Source: Siderastrea siderea
Lineage: Eukaryota; Cnidaria; Anthozoa; Scleractinia; Rhizangiidae
DNA: 64,000 nt
Direction of reading: 5' to 3'
NCBI GenBank assembly: GCA_964030785.1
Contig: OZ034978.1
Location: 9,977,453 to 10,041,452, forward strand
Shown: positions 34,801 through 44,700 of the stretch, in pieces
How positions within the stretch are numbered: the stretch's first letter is position 1
Layout of the letters: every line of letters begins with the position of its first letter
Notes under the pieces: model-generated
Seen by the model: only the letters and a program-made list of their open reading frames with translations
Told to the model about the DNA's origin: nothing
Databases searched by the model: none
Made by a program: the position numbers and the translations under genes

Positions 34801-37800
34801 AATCTCCTTCAGTGCTAACGTTATAACATTAATTCTGGACTTAGTCTTCTTTGTAAAATATGTTAAATTGTGTGTGTGTCTGTGTTTGTGTGGTGAAGTG
34901 TTAAACAGTAGGCCAATCTTTTACAATATTCTTTCACTTAAATTGAATTGCTTGTACGTCTTTTCTCTGATTATGGACAGAAAAAATGAAAACTTCAAGG
35001 ATGGTATCGGATGATTTTAAATTACTATCTTTAAATGTAAGAGGCCTAAGTAATTTTAAAAAAAGGCGAGCAGTGTTTACATGGTGCAGGAAGCAAAAAG
35101 CAAGCATTATATTTCTTCAAGAAACGCATTCGACAATAGATAAAGAAAAACAATGGAAAGCTGAATGGGGCGCTCCAATAGAATTTGCCCATGGGAGTAG
35201 CAATGCGAGAGGTGCTGCTATTCTGTTGCGCAACGGCTTTGATTGCAAAATAAAGCGAACGATTGTTGATCCCATGGGAAGATACATCGGCATAAACGCC
35301 GAAATTAAGGATGAAAATTATCTTCTGTTCAATGTTTACGCACCTAACAATGATAGTCAATCTGCAAAGTTTTATGAACATATTGTTAATGTCCTTAAAA
35401 AGGAAGATCAAATATACGAAGACAGAATAATTATTGGGGGCGATTTTAATTGTCCTTTAAACCCAAGCTTGGATAAAATGGGAGGGCTTTTGACGACAAG
35501 AAAAAAGATCGTTGACCAAATAGAGAATATTCAAAATATATTTAATGTACATGACGTCTGGCGGATTAAACATCCAAATCAAAAAAGCTTTACATGGTCA
35601 CAAAAGTCCCCTTTCATTTTCTGTCGATTGGACTATTGGCTTATATTGGATTCTTTGCATGATATGGTAGCGAACGTAGATATTGTATCAGCCATAAAAA
35701 CGGATCATTCTGCTATAACATTACAATTGCACAAAATAGAAGAAGGTGTAAAAGGACCCGGTTTCTGGAAAATGAACACTTCCATGTTAAATGATGCTGC
35801 ATATGTTGAAGAAGTGAAGAAAAAATATTAATATGGAGAGAAGAGGCAAAAGAAATTTCAGACAAGAGGGTAATTTGGGACTGGATTAAATATAATGTCC
35901 GTCTATTTTCTATTGATTATTCTAAAAGACGTGCAAAAGCTAATAGGGAGGAGGAGGAAATGATGGAAAAGAAATATCAAGATGCACAAGCTAAATTTGA
36001 ACAAAATCCATGTGTAGAAACCAGAAAGGTACTGGAGGAATGTAAGATGGGGTTAGAAAGGTTCTATGATAAGAAAACTGAAGGTATAATTGTGCGCTCG
36101 AGGGCAAGATGGCACGAGCATGGGGAAAAAAGTAACAAATATTTTTTAAATTTAGAAAAACAAAACCACACGAGAAAACATATTAGGAAGCTGTCTCTTA
36201 GCGGGGTGATTACAACAGACCATAAGCAGATATTGAACTCGGCTTCAGATTACTATAAAAATCTGTACAGTAGTAAGAGCAATTTAGGTCAACATGAATC
36301 GTTTGATTCTTTTTTTAAAAAACTGAATATCCCAAAGCTGAACGAAGAACAAAGAACAAGCTGTGAAGGACTTATATCTAGGGAAGAGTGTAAGAAGGCA
36401 ATTGAAATGTGTGGTTCCAGAAAATATCCATACCCCCACCACGGAGGGAATTGGAAATTCCGGAGGGGTGGGGGGGTCAGAAGCCCAGGAAAATCCAGAG
36501 GAGAGGGGGGTTGAACGGATAAATTACTTTCCAGAGGGTCAACTTCGATTCATTCCGATGTGAGCTGCAGGTAAAGTTCGAAAATTACTACTTACCGAAT
36601 TTGTAGATCTTTATTGTGGAATTAAATTAGTTTAACTGCTAAGTAAACACTTTTGTTAAACGTAAAACAGGTATTCTTTCTCCTAAAGGCGCTTTGGAAG
36701 CGATGTTGGGGCGGAAACGAAATAAACATCGTCGCTGCGTAGAAGTAGCCGCCATTACTCGTTACTAGTCTTCGAGAAGACAGCAACACGCACCAGGAGT
36801 GGTTACATTTACTTATCAAGACAACGATCCTTCAACGCTGCGTCGTGTAAACAACCTAAATTTTAAGGTTACCTTCACGATTGACATTAATTATAAGCGT
36901 CTTTTACGAACAATCAGTCCGTCCTTTTTAACTATGTGGCAACTGGCAAGCGAAGCGCGATCTCATTGACTCGTAGAAGTCGTGTTTTGCTAAGCTCAGC
37001 AACGAGAATATTGCGAAGTACAATTGTCGCCAAATACGTTTACGGGCTTTCTACCTCCTCTTCACTTGCACCTTCAAGTAACGGGCTCTTACCTGAGGGC
37101 TGGTATGCAGTGTAACGACTTTAGAGGACTCAATGTTCGTTATTCTTTTTGTTTTGATCGTTTCCCCTTAATTTTGTTTGTGCGTTTTCTTTGTTCATGA
37201 TCGCGTTCATGTTGAAGTAACGTTTATCAGCAACACTGCAACTTTTCAAGCGAATTCTTCTATTAAAACGAACGTTTTACATACTTTTGTCACGGTAATT
37301 TTACAGATACCTAGTATATCTGTTTGACGTAGAGAAGAACAGTTGTATTGGTAGGATCAGTATGTTATGAGTAAGTTATGACTATGTACGTTATTATTTT
37401 AAACGCTAATAAAACGCGTCCTACGATAATCGGAACGGCTTAGCTTCATTTAAATTTGGATCAGTTGCTTCATTTTTAACACTCCCTTCTTGAAAGAAAT
37501 TTTCCAGAGGGGTTGGGGGGTTGTTTGACAAACTGTGGAAAATCCGGAGGGATGGGGGGGTTATAGCTTACTTCAAAAAACGGAAAATCCGGGGAGGAGG
37601 GGGGTCCTAAATGACATTCCCTCCGTGGTAGGGGTATGGATATTTTCTGGAACCACACAATGTTCGAGAACGGTAAAACACCAGGAAATGATGGAATACC
37701 TATTGAATTTTATAAGAAATTATGGGATACGTTAGCAGATCAACTGGTCGACGTTTTTAACTACTCGTTCCAGCTAGAGGAAATGACAACGTCACAAAGA

Positions 37801-40126
37801 CAAGCAATTATTACCCTTATTGACAAGAAAGGAAAGGACAGATCCTACTTAGAAAACTGGAGACCAATCTCTTTGGTTAATGTAGATGCAAAAATTGCCT
37901 CCAAGGTCATTGCTAATAGAATAAAATGCTGTCTCCCAGACATTATTCACCATAACCAATCTGGCTTTATAAAAGATAGATTTATTGGAGAGACAGCTCG
38001 CTCAATACTTGACATCATAGACTACACAGAACGCTCTGAAGTGCCAGGAATGATGATATTCATTGACTTCGAAAAAGCATTTGACTCGATCGAGTGGTGT
38101 TTCCTTTATGAGTGCTTAGAAGCTTTTAATTTTGGCCCGGAATTTATAAAATGGGTGAAAACGTTTTATAAAAATGTCTCTAGTTGCGTAATTAATAACG
38201 GTGTAAGCTCTCCTTTGTTCAAGTTGGAAAGAGGAGTAAGACAGGGAGATCCATTGTCACCTTACCTTTTTGTTGTTGCCATTGAAATTCTGGCTATTTC
38301 TATCAGATCGAATACCAAAATAAAGGGTATTACAATTGGTGATAATGAAACAAAGCTGCTTGCCTATGCAGATGATATGACTGCATTGCTATCAGATATT
38401 ACCTCTGCGAAGGAACTGTTAGACAGTCTTAACACTTTTGAAAAGTTTTCAGGTTTGAAAATGAATGCCTCTAAAACCAAAGCCATGTGGATCGGAACAA
38501 TGAAGAATTCTGTAGAAAAACCTTTGGGTTTGGAATAGTGCACGACTGTTAAAAATTTAGGAGTACAATTTTCTTGTGATCAGAAAGTGGTATCTTCGCA
38601 AAATTTTCAGGAAAAGTTAGACAAAATTCAGAAAGTTATCAATATCTGGAACATGAGAGGCTTATCTTTATTTGGGCGAGTGACAATTATTAAAACTTTT
38701 TTGATACCTAAACTTTTGTACCTATCATCGATAATCCAAACCCCAATGGAAATCATAAAAAGGATGGAAAGAATGTTTTTTAAATTTCTATGGAAAGGAC
38801 CAGACAAGGTCACGCGACATTCTGTTATAAATTCAGTTAAAAATGGGGGGTTGAACCTCATGGATATTGAAACCCAAATTAAAGCATTGAGACTCTCCTG
38901 GATTCCGCGCATTTTAGATAGTACTAGAAAAGGACCCTGGAAGTCGTATTTTAATCATTATTTGAAACCTTATGGAGGAACCTTTCTATTAAAATGCAAT
39001 TATGAATTCAAGGATCTGACCACTTCACTAAACGGTTTTTATTCAGACTTGCTTCTTTGGTGGGAGGAGTTTAGAAATACATTTTCCGATAATAATTATG
39101 CACAAAGAATTGTTTGGAACAATAAAGACATTAAAATAGACAACAGATCAGTCTTTTATAAATCGTATTATGACAAAGGGATTGTTTTCGTACGTGACTT
39201 GATGTTTGAATCCGATAATAAGCAGTCTCATGATTTTTATAAACAAAAGGGTCTTAAAACGGATTTCCTGACATGGACAGGTTTAAGACTATCAGTTCCG
39301 AAAGAACGACAGGTCGTGCGAACCGCTACCTGAAATTGACTTGGTAAATTTCAAACATAATGATATACAATTCGACGTCTACAGGGCTAAGTGTAAGCAT
39401 TTCTATAAGCTGTTAATAACAGCTAAGGCTAAATTGCCTAATATGTCAAAGAAACTAATTTCGGATTTTGACATTTCAAACTCTTTGGAGGAAATATACT
39501 CACTTCCACAAACTGTCGCAAGCGAAACGTATATTTGGTCCTTCCAGTACAGAGTGCTTAATTATATATTGTACACAAATGCAAAACTTTTCAAAATAGG
39601 TTTATCGTTGAATGATAAATGCACTTTCTGTGACTCTTCAAAAGAAGAGCTGCATCACCTCTTTTTTGAATGCTCCCATGTGCAAATCTTTTGGAAAACA
39701 TTCTCCTCTTGGTGGTTTGAACTTGTTAAGGAAAACATTACTTTGACTTTAAAAGATATTATACTTGGGCTTACAAATAGAACCGATATTATAAACTATC
39801 TTATAATTCTCGGAAAACTGTGTATTTGGGAATGTAGAAAAGCTGGCATATATCCTGACTTTAATATTTTTCTTAAAAAAGTTAAAAATAAGTTTGAAAC
39901 CGAGAAGTATATAGCAAACAAAAATGGGACGTTTGCAAGTTTCAGGAAAAGATGGGAAGCAATTCTTGTAAAATTTCTATAGATATTGGTATTGTTTAGC
40001 CTTGTTCTCTTTATATAGAAAGATAAATGCATATTTGTGCCTATTGTGTTTGTGTGTGTTTTCGTGTGACGGTTTTCGCTTTTGGTAATTACACAATATT
40101 TGTAAAAGCATTGAAAATAAAACCGT

Positions 40127-40162
<36 letters not shown>

Positions 40163-41582
40163 GTGTCTTGATTTATATTATCATCGCAAGCACGTAAAAG
40201 ATACGATAAATCACCAACTTTTACCTGGCCGTAATATATTTTGGACCCCAAGGGCAGAGAGAACAACCGCGGGGTTAATGCCCCCTGGGGCTTTTCTTGT
40301 TAAAAGTAAAATCATTGCAGCCCCCGGGCCGGCTGAAATGCGACCTACTTTACAATGTAAAAATTAAAAATATATATGCATATTATGATAACTACTATAA
40401 AAAAGGTAAAATATAACCTATAATATAATACAAAAAGGGAAACATAAAAAAACCAACACAACACTTTTAAGTTTTAAAGACATGTTTCGGCAGCCCTGAT
40501 GCCATTCTCAGTTGAAGGAAAAGGTTACAACAAAGCTATTTATATGTAATAGTGATTGGAATTGTAAATGAAAATGTATAAGCAAGAGTGACAAGAAAAA
40601 AGCGTGATTATGTGAAATCTAAACAAACAATTTTAAATTAACATGTTTAACCTGTTGATTTAAAGTGGGCTTTTCCCAGTGGATATGTAAGCATTCTTTG
40701 ATCTTTAGTTGAAAGCTTGTAGTGGCACAGTCTAAAATGCTGAAGCAATTGGTCGAACACAAATCGCGGCAACTTTCAGATTGTTGTAAGTGTTTGTATA
40801 CGTGAGAATGGCCCTATCCGTCGCTAAATGCTCACGTACTAGTGTTGAAAACTGACGGGTGGTTTCACCGACGTAACAAGCGTTACGTTATATAAGTTAC
40901 CTTATATAGGCCATTATTCTGGCGTCAATCAGAAACGCATTCGCCACCTGATAAAACGCTACTATAATAACATTGATATTAATTTAATTTTCTCTTCTTT
41001 TAAAATCGGAAACTTGTTTAGCGCGAAGGACCCTATCCCAAGCAATCTCCGTTCGAGTGTTGTTTACAAATTTTCGTGTGCAGGCTGTAACATGTCTTTA
41101 AAACTTAAAAATGTTGTTTTGTTTTTTTTTAAATATTAACCACACTTCTCTCGAGAATCATTGTTTATAAATTTTTTTCCCTAAATTTCGTCTGCGGATG
41201 AAATCCTCAACTACACTGTATAAATACAGCCCGTTCTGACCCCGCAAATGAAAGCTCCTCAGCTTTTTTAGAAAATATTTCTCAAAAAGGAAGTTTGGAA
41301 GTTTTTTCTAGATTCGATCTAGGATTCTTTTAGAGTGAAAGGATAAAAAAAAATCATTAATTCTTATCATCTACGTCATGCCATTAAATTTAATACACCT
41401 TCTGTATGTTACGAAATGGAAAACTGCCCGATCACTTACCCTATTATGTAAACAATGATCGCAAGTTGTATCAGCCTATTTATCAGTCCAACCTTTTTGC
41501 TTTTGATATGCACTATCTTGGCGGTGTCGTATTCAAAGAACGCCGTAAGAATAACATCGCAAATTTGACTGCAAGACACCAT
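16884..41582 (-). CDS. P2X purinergic receptor (ATP-gated cation channel), complete, 11 exons
   Basis: Exons, 5' to 3': 41440-41582, 26192-26363, 25482-25629, 22655-22781, 21071-21157, 20214-20352, 19644-19729, 18700-18744, 18137-18227, 17479-17544, 16884-17012. All junctions have GT-AG sites and matching phases; the total is 1233 nt, 410 aa (human P2X4 is 388). N-terminal TxK motif at T20-K22; TM1 about 34-54; ATP-contact residues in TTKVKG (K70, K72), NFR (314-316) and K333; all ten ectodomain cysteines present; TM2 about 354-380 with GSGLALLG; C-terminal YxxxK trafficking motif Y387-K391. Exon boundaries match vertebrate P2X genes. The tail ends 19 residues after YxxxK and has no ballast domain, so it is P2X4-like rather than P2X7-like. 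Trimeric ATP-gated plasma-membrane channel by family knowledge. Exon 1 is about 15 kb from exon 2 and shares a short bidirectional promoter with the gene at 41760. Confidence 0.97.
19800..20160. repeat. P2X intron with AAAT microsatellite
   Basis: AAATAAATAAAT array at about 20118-20158. The preceding 180 bases contain a short palindromic ACTGACATTTTGAC / AAAATGTCAGTCA pair, probably a small foldback repeat. Confidence 0.6.
22895..23200. mobile_element. MITE, copy 1 of a two-copy family (other at about 54560)
   Basis: Inverted arms: GGGTTATTGGAATCCAAAAA...ATTCTTCAGAG, then CTCTGAAAAATGTGTGG...TTGGATTCCAACAGCCCTTG. The copy near 54560-54860 has the same arms. Ends are approximate and no target duplication was identified. 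It lies in the P2X intron upstream of the exon at 22655-22781. Confidence 0.7.
23320..23760. repeat. G/GA-rich low-complexity intron segment
   Basis: Runs such as GGGGTGGGAGTGGGG and GGGGGCAGGGGGGGCAGG make several overlapping ORFs on both strands. Strand-skewed composition, not coding. Confidence 0.6.
24161..25209. mobile_element. 1049-bp TIR element with satellite interior and 6-bp target duplication
   Basis: Ends CAGTGTTCTCCCTA and complement TAAGGAGAACACTG, flanked by CAAACC at 24155-24160 and 25210-25215. The interior (24360-24960) is a degenerate tandem array with consensus about AACGTACGGAGAAACGTTGA then GAAGACAAGACTAAT. CAG... termini with a 6-bp duplication fit hAT-like elements; no transposase. 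It lies in the P2X intron between the exons at 25482-25629 and 22655-22781. Confidence 0.85.
26949..27036. repeat. TAGA microsatellite plus 20-T run
   Basis: A short (TAGA)n array at 26957-26974, then CTTTATTACCCCGCC..., and a T run at 27017-27036 that abuts the start of the 1.7-kb repeat. This looks like the tail of a minus-strand retroposed element. Confidence 0.5.
29702..30281 (-). CDS. possible two-exon gene inside the 3.4-kb transposon, unrecognised
   Basis: Going down the minus strand, an ATG (near 30281 in the alternative frame, MEATKWVFSPPGISPSTSFV) runs to ...MRDK and a GTCAGT donor at about 30211. The next acceptor (GCATGAGTTCAG, about 29902) continues in phase into E-I-K-F-S-P-S-S-P-D-L-R-K-Q-S-G and stops at 29702. 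The product is about 95 residues, hydrophilic, with no known domain. It may be transposon cargo or chance. Confidence 0.3.
30374..30613 (-). CDS. possible exon inside the 3.4-kb transposon
   Basis: Acceptor TTCCACAAAACTTACAG is followed by 79 open codons (EVGNGFFLLNVQGKIEMLNM...) containing a helical LSSLKQELERFGRYTRN stretch, ending TGA at 30374. No family recognised. A CCAAT box (30680-30684) and TTTTTGGCGCGAC (30727-30739) lie upstream. Confidence 0.3.
   Translation of the reverse strand, partial: KLTEVGNGFFLLNVQGKIEMLNMLFFTTENNMVLSSLKQELERFGRYTRNCCTTKQATLKDLKCTGNELKLIYYGQSYN
31848..31917 (-). repeat. tRNA-like SINE head, copy 1
   Basis: Minus strand reads GTAGCTCAGGTGGTTGAGCG (A-box) and GTGGGTTCGAATCCCGGC (B-box). 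The anticodon stem does not pair properly, so it is not a functional tRNA. The same sequence recurs at 33557-33628 in the second copy of the host repeat. Confidence 0.7.
33557..33628 (-). repeat. tRNA-like SINE head, copy 2
   Basis: Same A/B-box structure as 31848-31917 with two or three base differences. Confidence 0.7.
33761..34579 (+). CDS. LINE ORF1 protein (RNA-binding chaperone type)
   Basis: 272 aa from MAAKNLRSKKGSEAAND. An acidic start is followed by heptad-rich coiled coil (about residues 25-120, ...EEIRMLIGSLAEKIDKL...) and the L1-type junction DDLENRSKRNNVVFWNIPEG leading into an RRM-like region and a C-terminal domain. ORF1 proteins of this type trimerise and bind the element RNA. 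The frame is intact. A GTG start further upstream is possible, but the ATG has a good purine context (GACATGG). Confidence 0.88.
   Translation: MAAKNLRSKKGSEAANDPAEDNLEEIRMLIGSLAEKIDKLDADSRRRHDAIYGKLEHLEERTNTLFEDVGGMKTSLGFVNSEVEDLKQRLEDKADKSSVAKLLAKIDDLENRSKRNNVVFWNIPEGAEDGSTCEEIIRDILVNHMNLEREIEIMRAHRTTIKNSQNRRNGEQSSRPIHIALLRYPDKQFILRNAAAKLKDNPYLDAKIFISDDVSKAVRDERKILKDRHLEEIRNREDVEYAFIPWSVPPRILYNGNDSAKLKSFFRPASDG
34986..39982 (+). pseudogene. LINE ORF2 (APE endonuclease, reverse transcriptase, zinc knuckle), disrupted
   Basis: 34986-35831: APE endonuclease with LSLNVRGL, FLQETH, GGDFNCPL and KTDHSAI motifs. A frameshift in an A-run near 35826 moves the frame to 35838-36408. A 1250-bp element follows (36409-37658). 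The RT resumes with NGKTPGNDGIPIEFYK, FIDFEKAFDS, RGVRQGDPLSPYLF and YADD. An in-frame TAG at 38536-38538 is consistent with a Trp codon mutation. The frame continues to 39333, then a second frameshift leads into 39341-39982, with a C-x2-C-x8-H-x4-C zinc motif. Four independent lesions mean it cannot make full ORF2. Confidence 0.9.
36409..37658. mobile_element. 1250-bp TIR element inserted in LINE ORF2
   Basis: Inverted ends GTGTGGTTCCAGAAAATAT... extend about 47 bp with few mismatches (through ACCACGGAGGGAAT). They are flanked by AAT at 36406-36408 and 37659-37661. Removing the element and one AAT restores ATT GAA ATG TTC GAG in the RT frame. G-rich subterminal blocks (GGAGGGGTGGGGGGG and complement) lie inside. 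No transposase. With a different boundary choice AATG (4 bp) is possible, so the superfamily is left open. Confidence 0.9.
40320..40659. other. P2X intron 1, non-coding
   Basis: AT-rich. Contains TTTCGGCAGCCCTGATGCCATTCTCAGTTG (40487-40516), possibly a 5' piece of the adjoining Penelope-like remnant. Confidence 0.35.
40660..40892 (-). mobile_element. Penelope-like GIY-YIG remnant (minus)
   Basis: Minus-strand translation gives CYVGETTRQFSTLVREHLAT, then T-N-T-Y-N-N-L-K, the GIY-YIG endonuclease region of Penelope-like retroelements. It breaks by stop codons and frameshift into a peptide resembling A-T-T-S-F-Q-L-K-I-K-E-C-L-H-I-H-W-E-K-P. Confidence 0.7.
40893..41098 (+). mobile_element. Penelope-like pre-endonuclease remnant (plus)
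   Basis: The plus-strand peptide FSAKDPIPSNLRSSVVYKFS followed by C-A-G-C-N is the segment that directly precedes the GIY-YIG domain in Penelope-like elements. It lies head to head with the minus fragment at 40660-40892, so two copies or an inversion are involved. Confidence 0.65.
41440..41582 (-). CDS. P2X receptor exon 1
   Basis: The ATG at 41582-41580 begins MVSCSQICDVILTAFFEYDT. The motif AFFEYDTAK plus KKVGLINRLIQLAIIVYIIG is the canonical P2X N-terminus and first half of TM1. The exon ends ATAATAGG before a GTAAGT donor, and the split Gly codon joins to exon 2 (GG|G TAT GTG). An ORF of similar length on the opposite strand here is its antisense shadow. Confidence 0.96.
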
Positions 41583-41759
41583 CTCTGATCCTGAAATGGA
41601 TGATGTCCACTGAAATTCACAAGCGCCTTGTGTATGCCTATTTCAATTATCCAGTCATTTAAAAAAGAGAAGCAGATAAGGCCTGGTGACCAATGTTGTC
41701 TGCCCAAAATGGCGCGCTGTGTTTCCTTTGAAACGCATTGAACTTTCTAGCATTGTGTC
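41583..41759. promoter_or_regulatory. 177-bp bidirectional promoter between P2X and the Cys/His-ankyrin gene
   Basis: The start codons of P2X (minus, 41582) and of the next gene (plus, 41760) face away from each other across this interval. It contains GACCAAT at 41688-41694 (CCAAT-type) and CAAAATGGCGCGC at about 41704-41716 (YY1/E2F-like). TTTCTAG at 41744-41750 could be a splice acceptor, which would put the + strand transcription start further away. No TATA box. Confidence 0.6.
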
Positions 41760-44700
41760 ATGTCAGAGGAAGTGGCTGTCACACTGAATAGTCAGTCAAC
41801 TGAAATGGAATCTTCTGGAGTGAACAAGGAAGTTAAAAATGCCAAAGAAATACAGTCTTCTGATGTGAACAGGGCAGTTGAGAATACGTCCAAAATGCAA
41901 TCTTCTGGCGCGAGCAAAACAGTTGACAATCCTGCTTCAATAGCTGAAGTGGTTTCCATACTGAAGGCTCAGTCAGGTAAAACGCAACCTTCTGAAGTGG
42001 ACAGGGCAATTGAGAATACTTCCCAAACGCAACTTTCTTGTATGAGCAAAACAGCTGAGAATCCTGCTACAATAGCTGAAGTGGTTTCCATACTGAAGAA
42101 TCAGTCAGATAAAACACAACCTTCTGATGTGAACGGGGCAGTTGAGAGTGCCTCTGAAATGCATTTAACTGGTCTGAACACATCTGAAAACGCCACTATA
42201 CTGGGGGAGTCAGCCTCTACACTAACAAATCTGTCAATTAAAATGGAATTGTCTGGTGTAAATACAACAGCTCAGTACACCAGTTCCACTAAAACTAATT
42301 TGTCAAGTCTGAACACAACAGTCGAGGCAGCCTCTGAAACACAGTCTGGTGTGAACATGATAGATGAAAATGGCACTTCATCAGGAGAGCCTAGCACTTC
42401 CATTATGAAAGATCTTCCAGATGATGCACAAACTTTTGGTGTGGACAAGGCAAATGAAAATGCATCTATAGCTGGTTTAAAACATCAAACATTCCCTTGT
42501 CATGCAGAAGAAGACTCCAGTGCACTAGATGCCCCAGTCTCATCAGTGAAGGAACTACATCTTGAAGGTCAGGAAACAAGAGATTTGTGTATGGCAGATT
42601 CACAACATTCAGCTGTTTCATGTATAACCATAGACTGCAATGTGGCAAAGGAAACAGCGTCTATAGTTAAGAGTATTTCAGACACACCGGTGACGGAGGG
42701 TAATACCAGTATGTCAGAGGAGACAACACCCACCCCTAAGGATGCCTTGGATGTGCCAGTGGCAGCTTATGTTGATGGCAACATTTCATCTCCTGCTACT
42801 ATTCTCAGTGATTTGATAGTTGAAACAGCCACTTCTTGTGTAGCCATGGAACACTGCGAAGAATCTTTTAATCAGGCAGATTCATTACCGAAGGATATTT
42901 CAGTGACTGTTGAGTCCTCGGACGGGAATACCAAAAGACTGCAGGCAACTGAAGCAACCATTCAGCCACCTAGGAAAAAGATAAAACTCAGTAAAAGCAT
43001 AAAAGTGCCAGTTGAGGATGTGCTAAGTGGCATGCATACCCAACTCTGTGGAGTTAAATGTCATGCAAAACACAATCCACTGCTATTAGCAGTTGGTGTA
43101 CCATATGATTGCACATTGAGGACATGTCTAGAGAACCATTTAAAACTGTCCATAAACAATGGCTGGAAATCGTCCAAAAATATTCAAGATCCCACATCAA
43201 GGCTGCGTCAGATTGTTGTTCACATGGCTGCGTTGACGGGAAAGTACAATTTGTTGGAGTTTATGTTAAAAGAGAATCTTGGTAACTCAAACCTTTTTTC
43301 AAATCCTGCTGAAAACTCACCACTTAATAAGATCCTCACAAGTGTACATCATTTTATGCCAGCTTCCTCCACTGATGAGAAAATTGTAGCATTTAAACAG
43401 ATGTTACTACTTCTTGTGAAGCATGACTGCAATGTTTTGATGGTAAAGGATGCTGCTAGTGGTGATACCATCCTTCATGTGTGTGCCAGGCGAATCAGGG
43501 ATCTCACCAGTGAGATTGAGACTAAAGGACTTTTTGCCCCAGAACCTCCTCAGCTTCAAGGATTGCTTGAGCAGAGAAGGTTATATGAACAATTTTTCAA
43601 AGAAATTATTCACACTTGTGAAAGGCTTTGTGCTGAGGGACATTTACATGAAAGCCAAGTCCTTGAATATTTTGATTGCGAAAATCTCTCTGGAGAGAAA
43701 ATGTCTAACATCCTTCAACAAGACGAGTTAACAAGGAGGGAAAGTATTGCTGACACTAGTGACACCGCTCCTGCCATTTCAGAAGATGGGATCAGTGTAA
43801 ATTCAAAGGAAGAAATCACAGTTGATGAGGAGAATTGCAACAAGAAAAACACGGAAGATGCATCACAGCTAAATATTGTTGCTGAAACGTCAGCTTTGTC
43901 ACAGTCGGACGATCTTCAAAGCAATTTCTCAACAGCTCAAAGTGTCATTGTGTCAACCAACTCAGTAACTCGCTCTGGCATTGCCACCTTATTGAGTAGC
44001 TCTCTGTCTGTCCAAATGCCAAGTGGGTGTCCAAATGGATCTACATCATCAACAGTGTCTGTCTCAGTGCAGTCACCCAAAACAGCGAATACAAGTAGCA
44101 GAGAGCATGTTACATCAGCAGGCCACAGTGATTCACCAACCTTGCAAATGGAGGCTGTGGAAAGTATTGCTGATACTAGTGAGACTGCTTCTGCCATTTC
44201 AAAAGATGGGAACAGTGTAAATTCAAAGGAAGAAATCGCAGTTGATGAGGAGAAGTGCGATGAGAAAAACACTGAAGATGCATCGCAGCTAAATATTGTT
44301 GCTGAAACGTCAGCTTTGTCACAGTCAAATGATCTTCAAAGCAATTTCTCAACAGCTCAAAGTGTCATTGTGTCAACCAAGGCAGTAACTCCCTCTGGGA
44401 TTGCTGCCTTATTGAGTAGCTCTCTGTCTGCCCAAATGCCTAGTGGGTGTCCAATTGGATCGGCATCATCCACGGTGTATGTCTCAATGCAGTCACCCAA
44501 AACTGTGAATACAAGTAGCAGAGTTTGTGTTACATCAGCCGGCCACAGTGATTCACCAGCCTTGCAAGTGGATACACAAATACCAGAAACTGAAATTGGT
44601 TCTACATGTAGAGGTATTGTTTTGCTTTGACAAGTTGTCATTACAGCTGATTTCACTGCGGTATGCAGACTCGGGCTTTTGAGACATGATTCATTGGCTA

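Larger units (their letters stand above)
33702..40159 (+). mobile_element. L1/Tx1-like non-LTR retrotransposon, near full length but broken
   Basis: 5' leader from about 33702, ORF1 33761-34579, ORF2 34986-39982 in pieces, AATAAA at 40116-40121 and an A tail to 40159. The flanks rejoin the 1.7-kb repeat on both sides; against copy 1 about four target bases (TCAG) are missing and no clear target duplication is seen. A 1250-bp TIR element sits within ORF2. Confidence 0.92.
32153..40299. repeat. 1.7-kb repeat, copy 2 (interrupted by the LINE)
   Basis: 32153-33701 continues at 40160-40299. Compared with copy 1 it lacks the 3.4-kb transposon but contains the L1-like element. The two copies are in direct tandem, separated only by TTTTCTTG plus a T run. 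Confidence 0.85.

Noticed and set aside
41406..41588. Plus-strand ORF of 60 codons
   Set aside because: Antisense of P2X exon 1, which has family identity, donor site and phase support.
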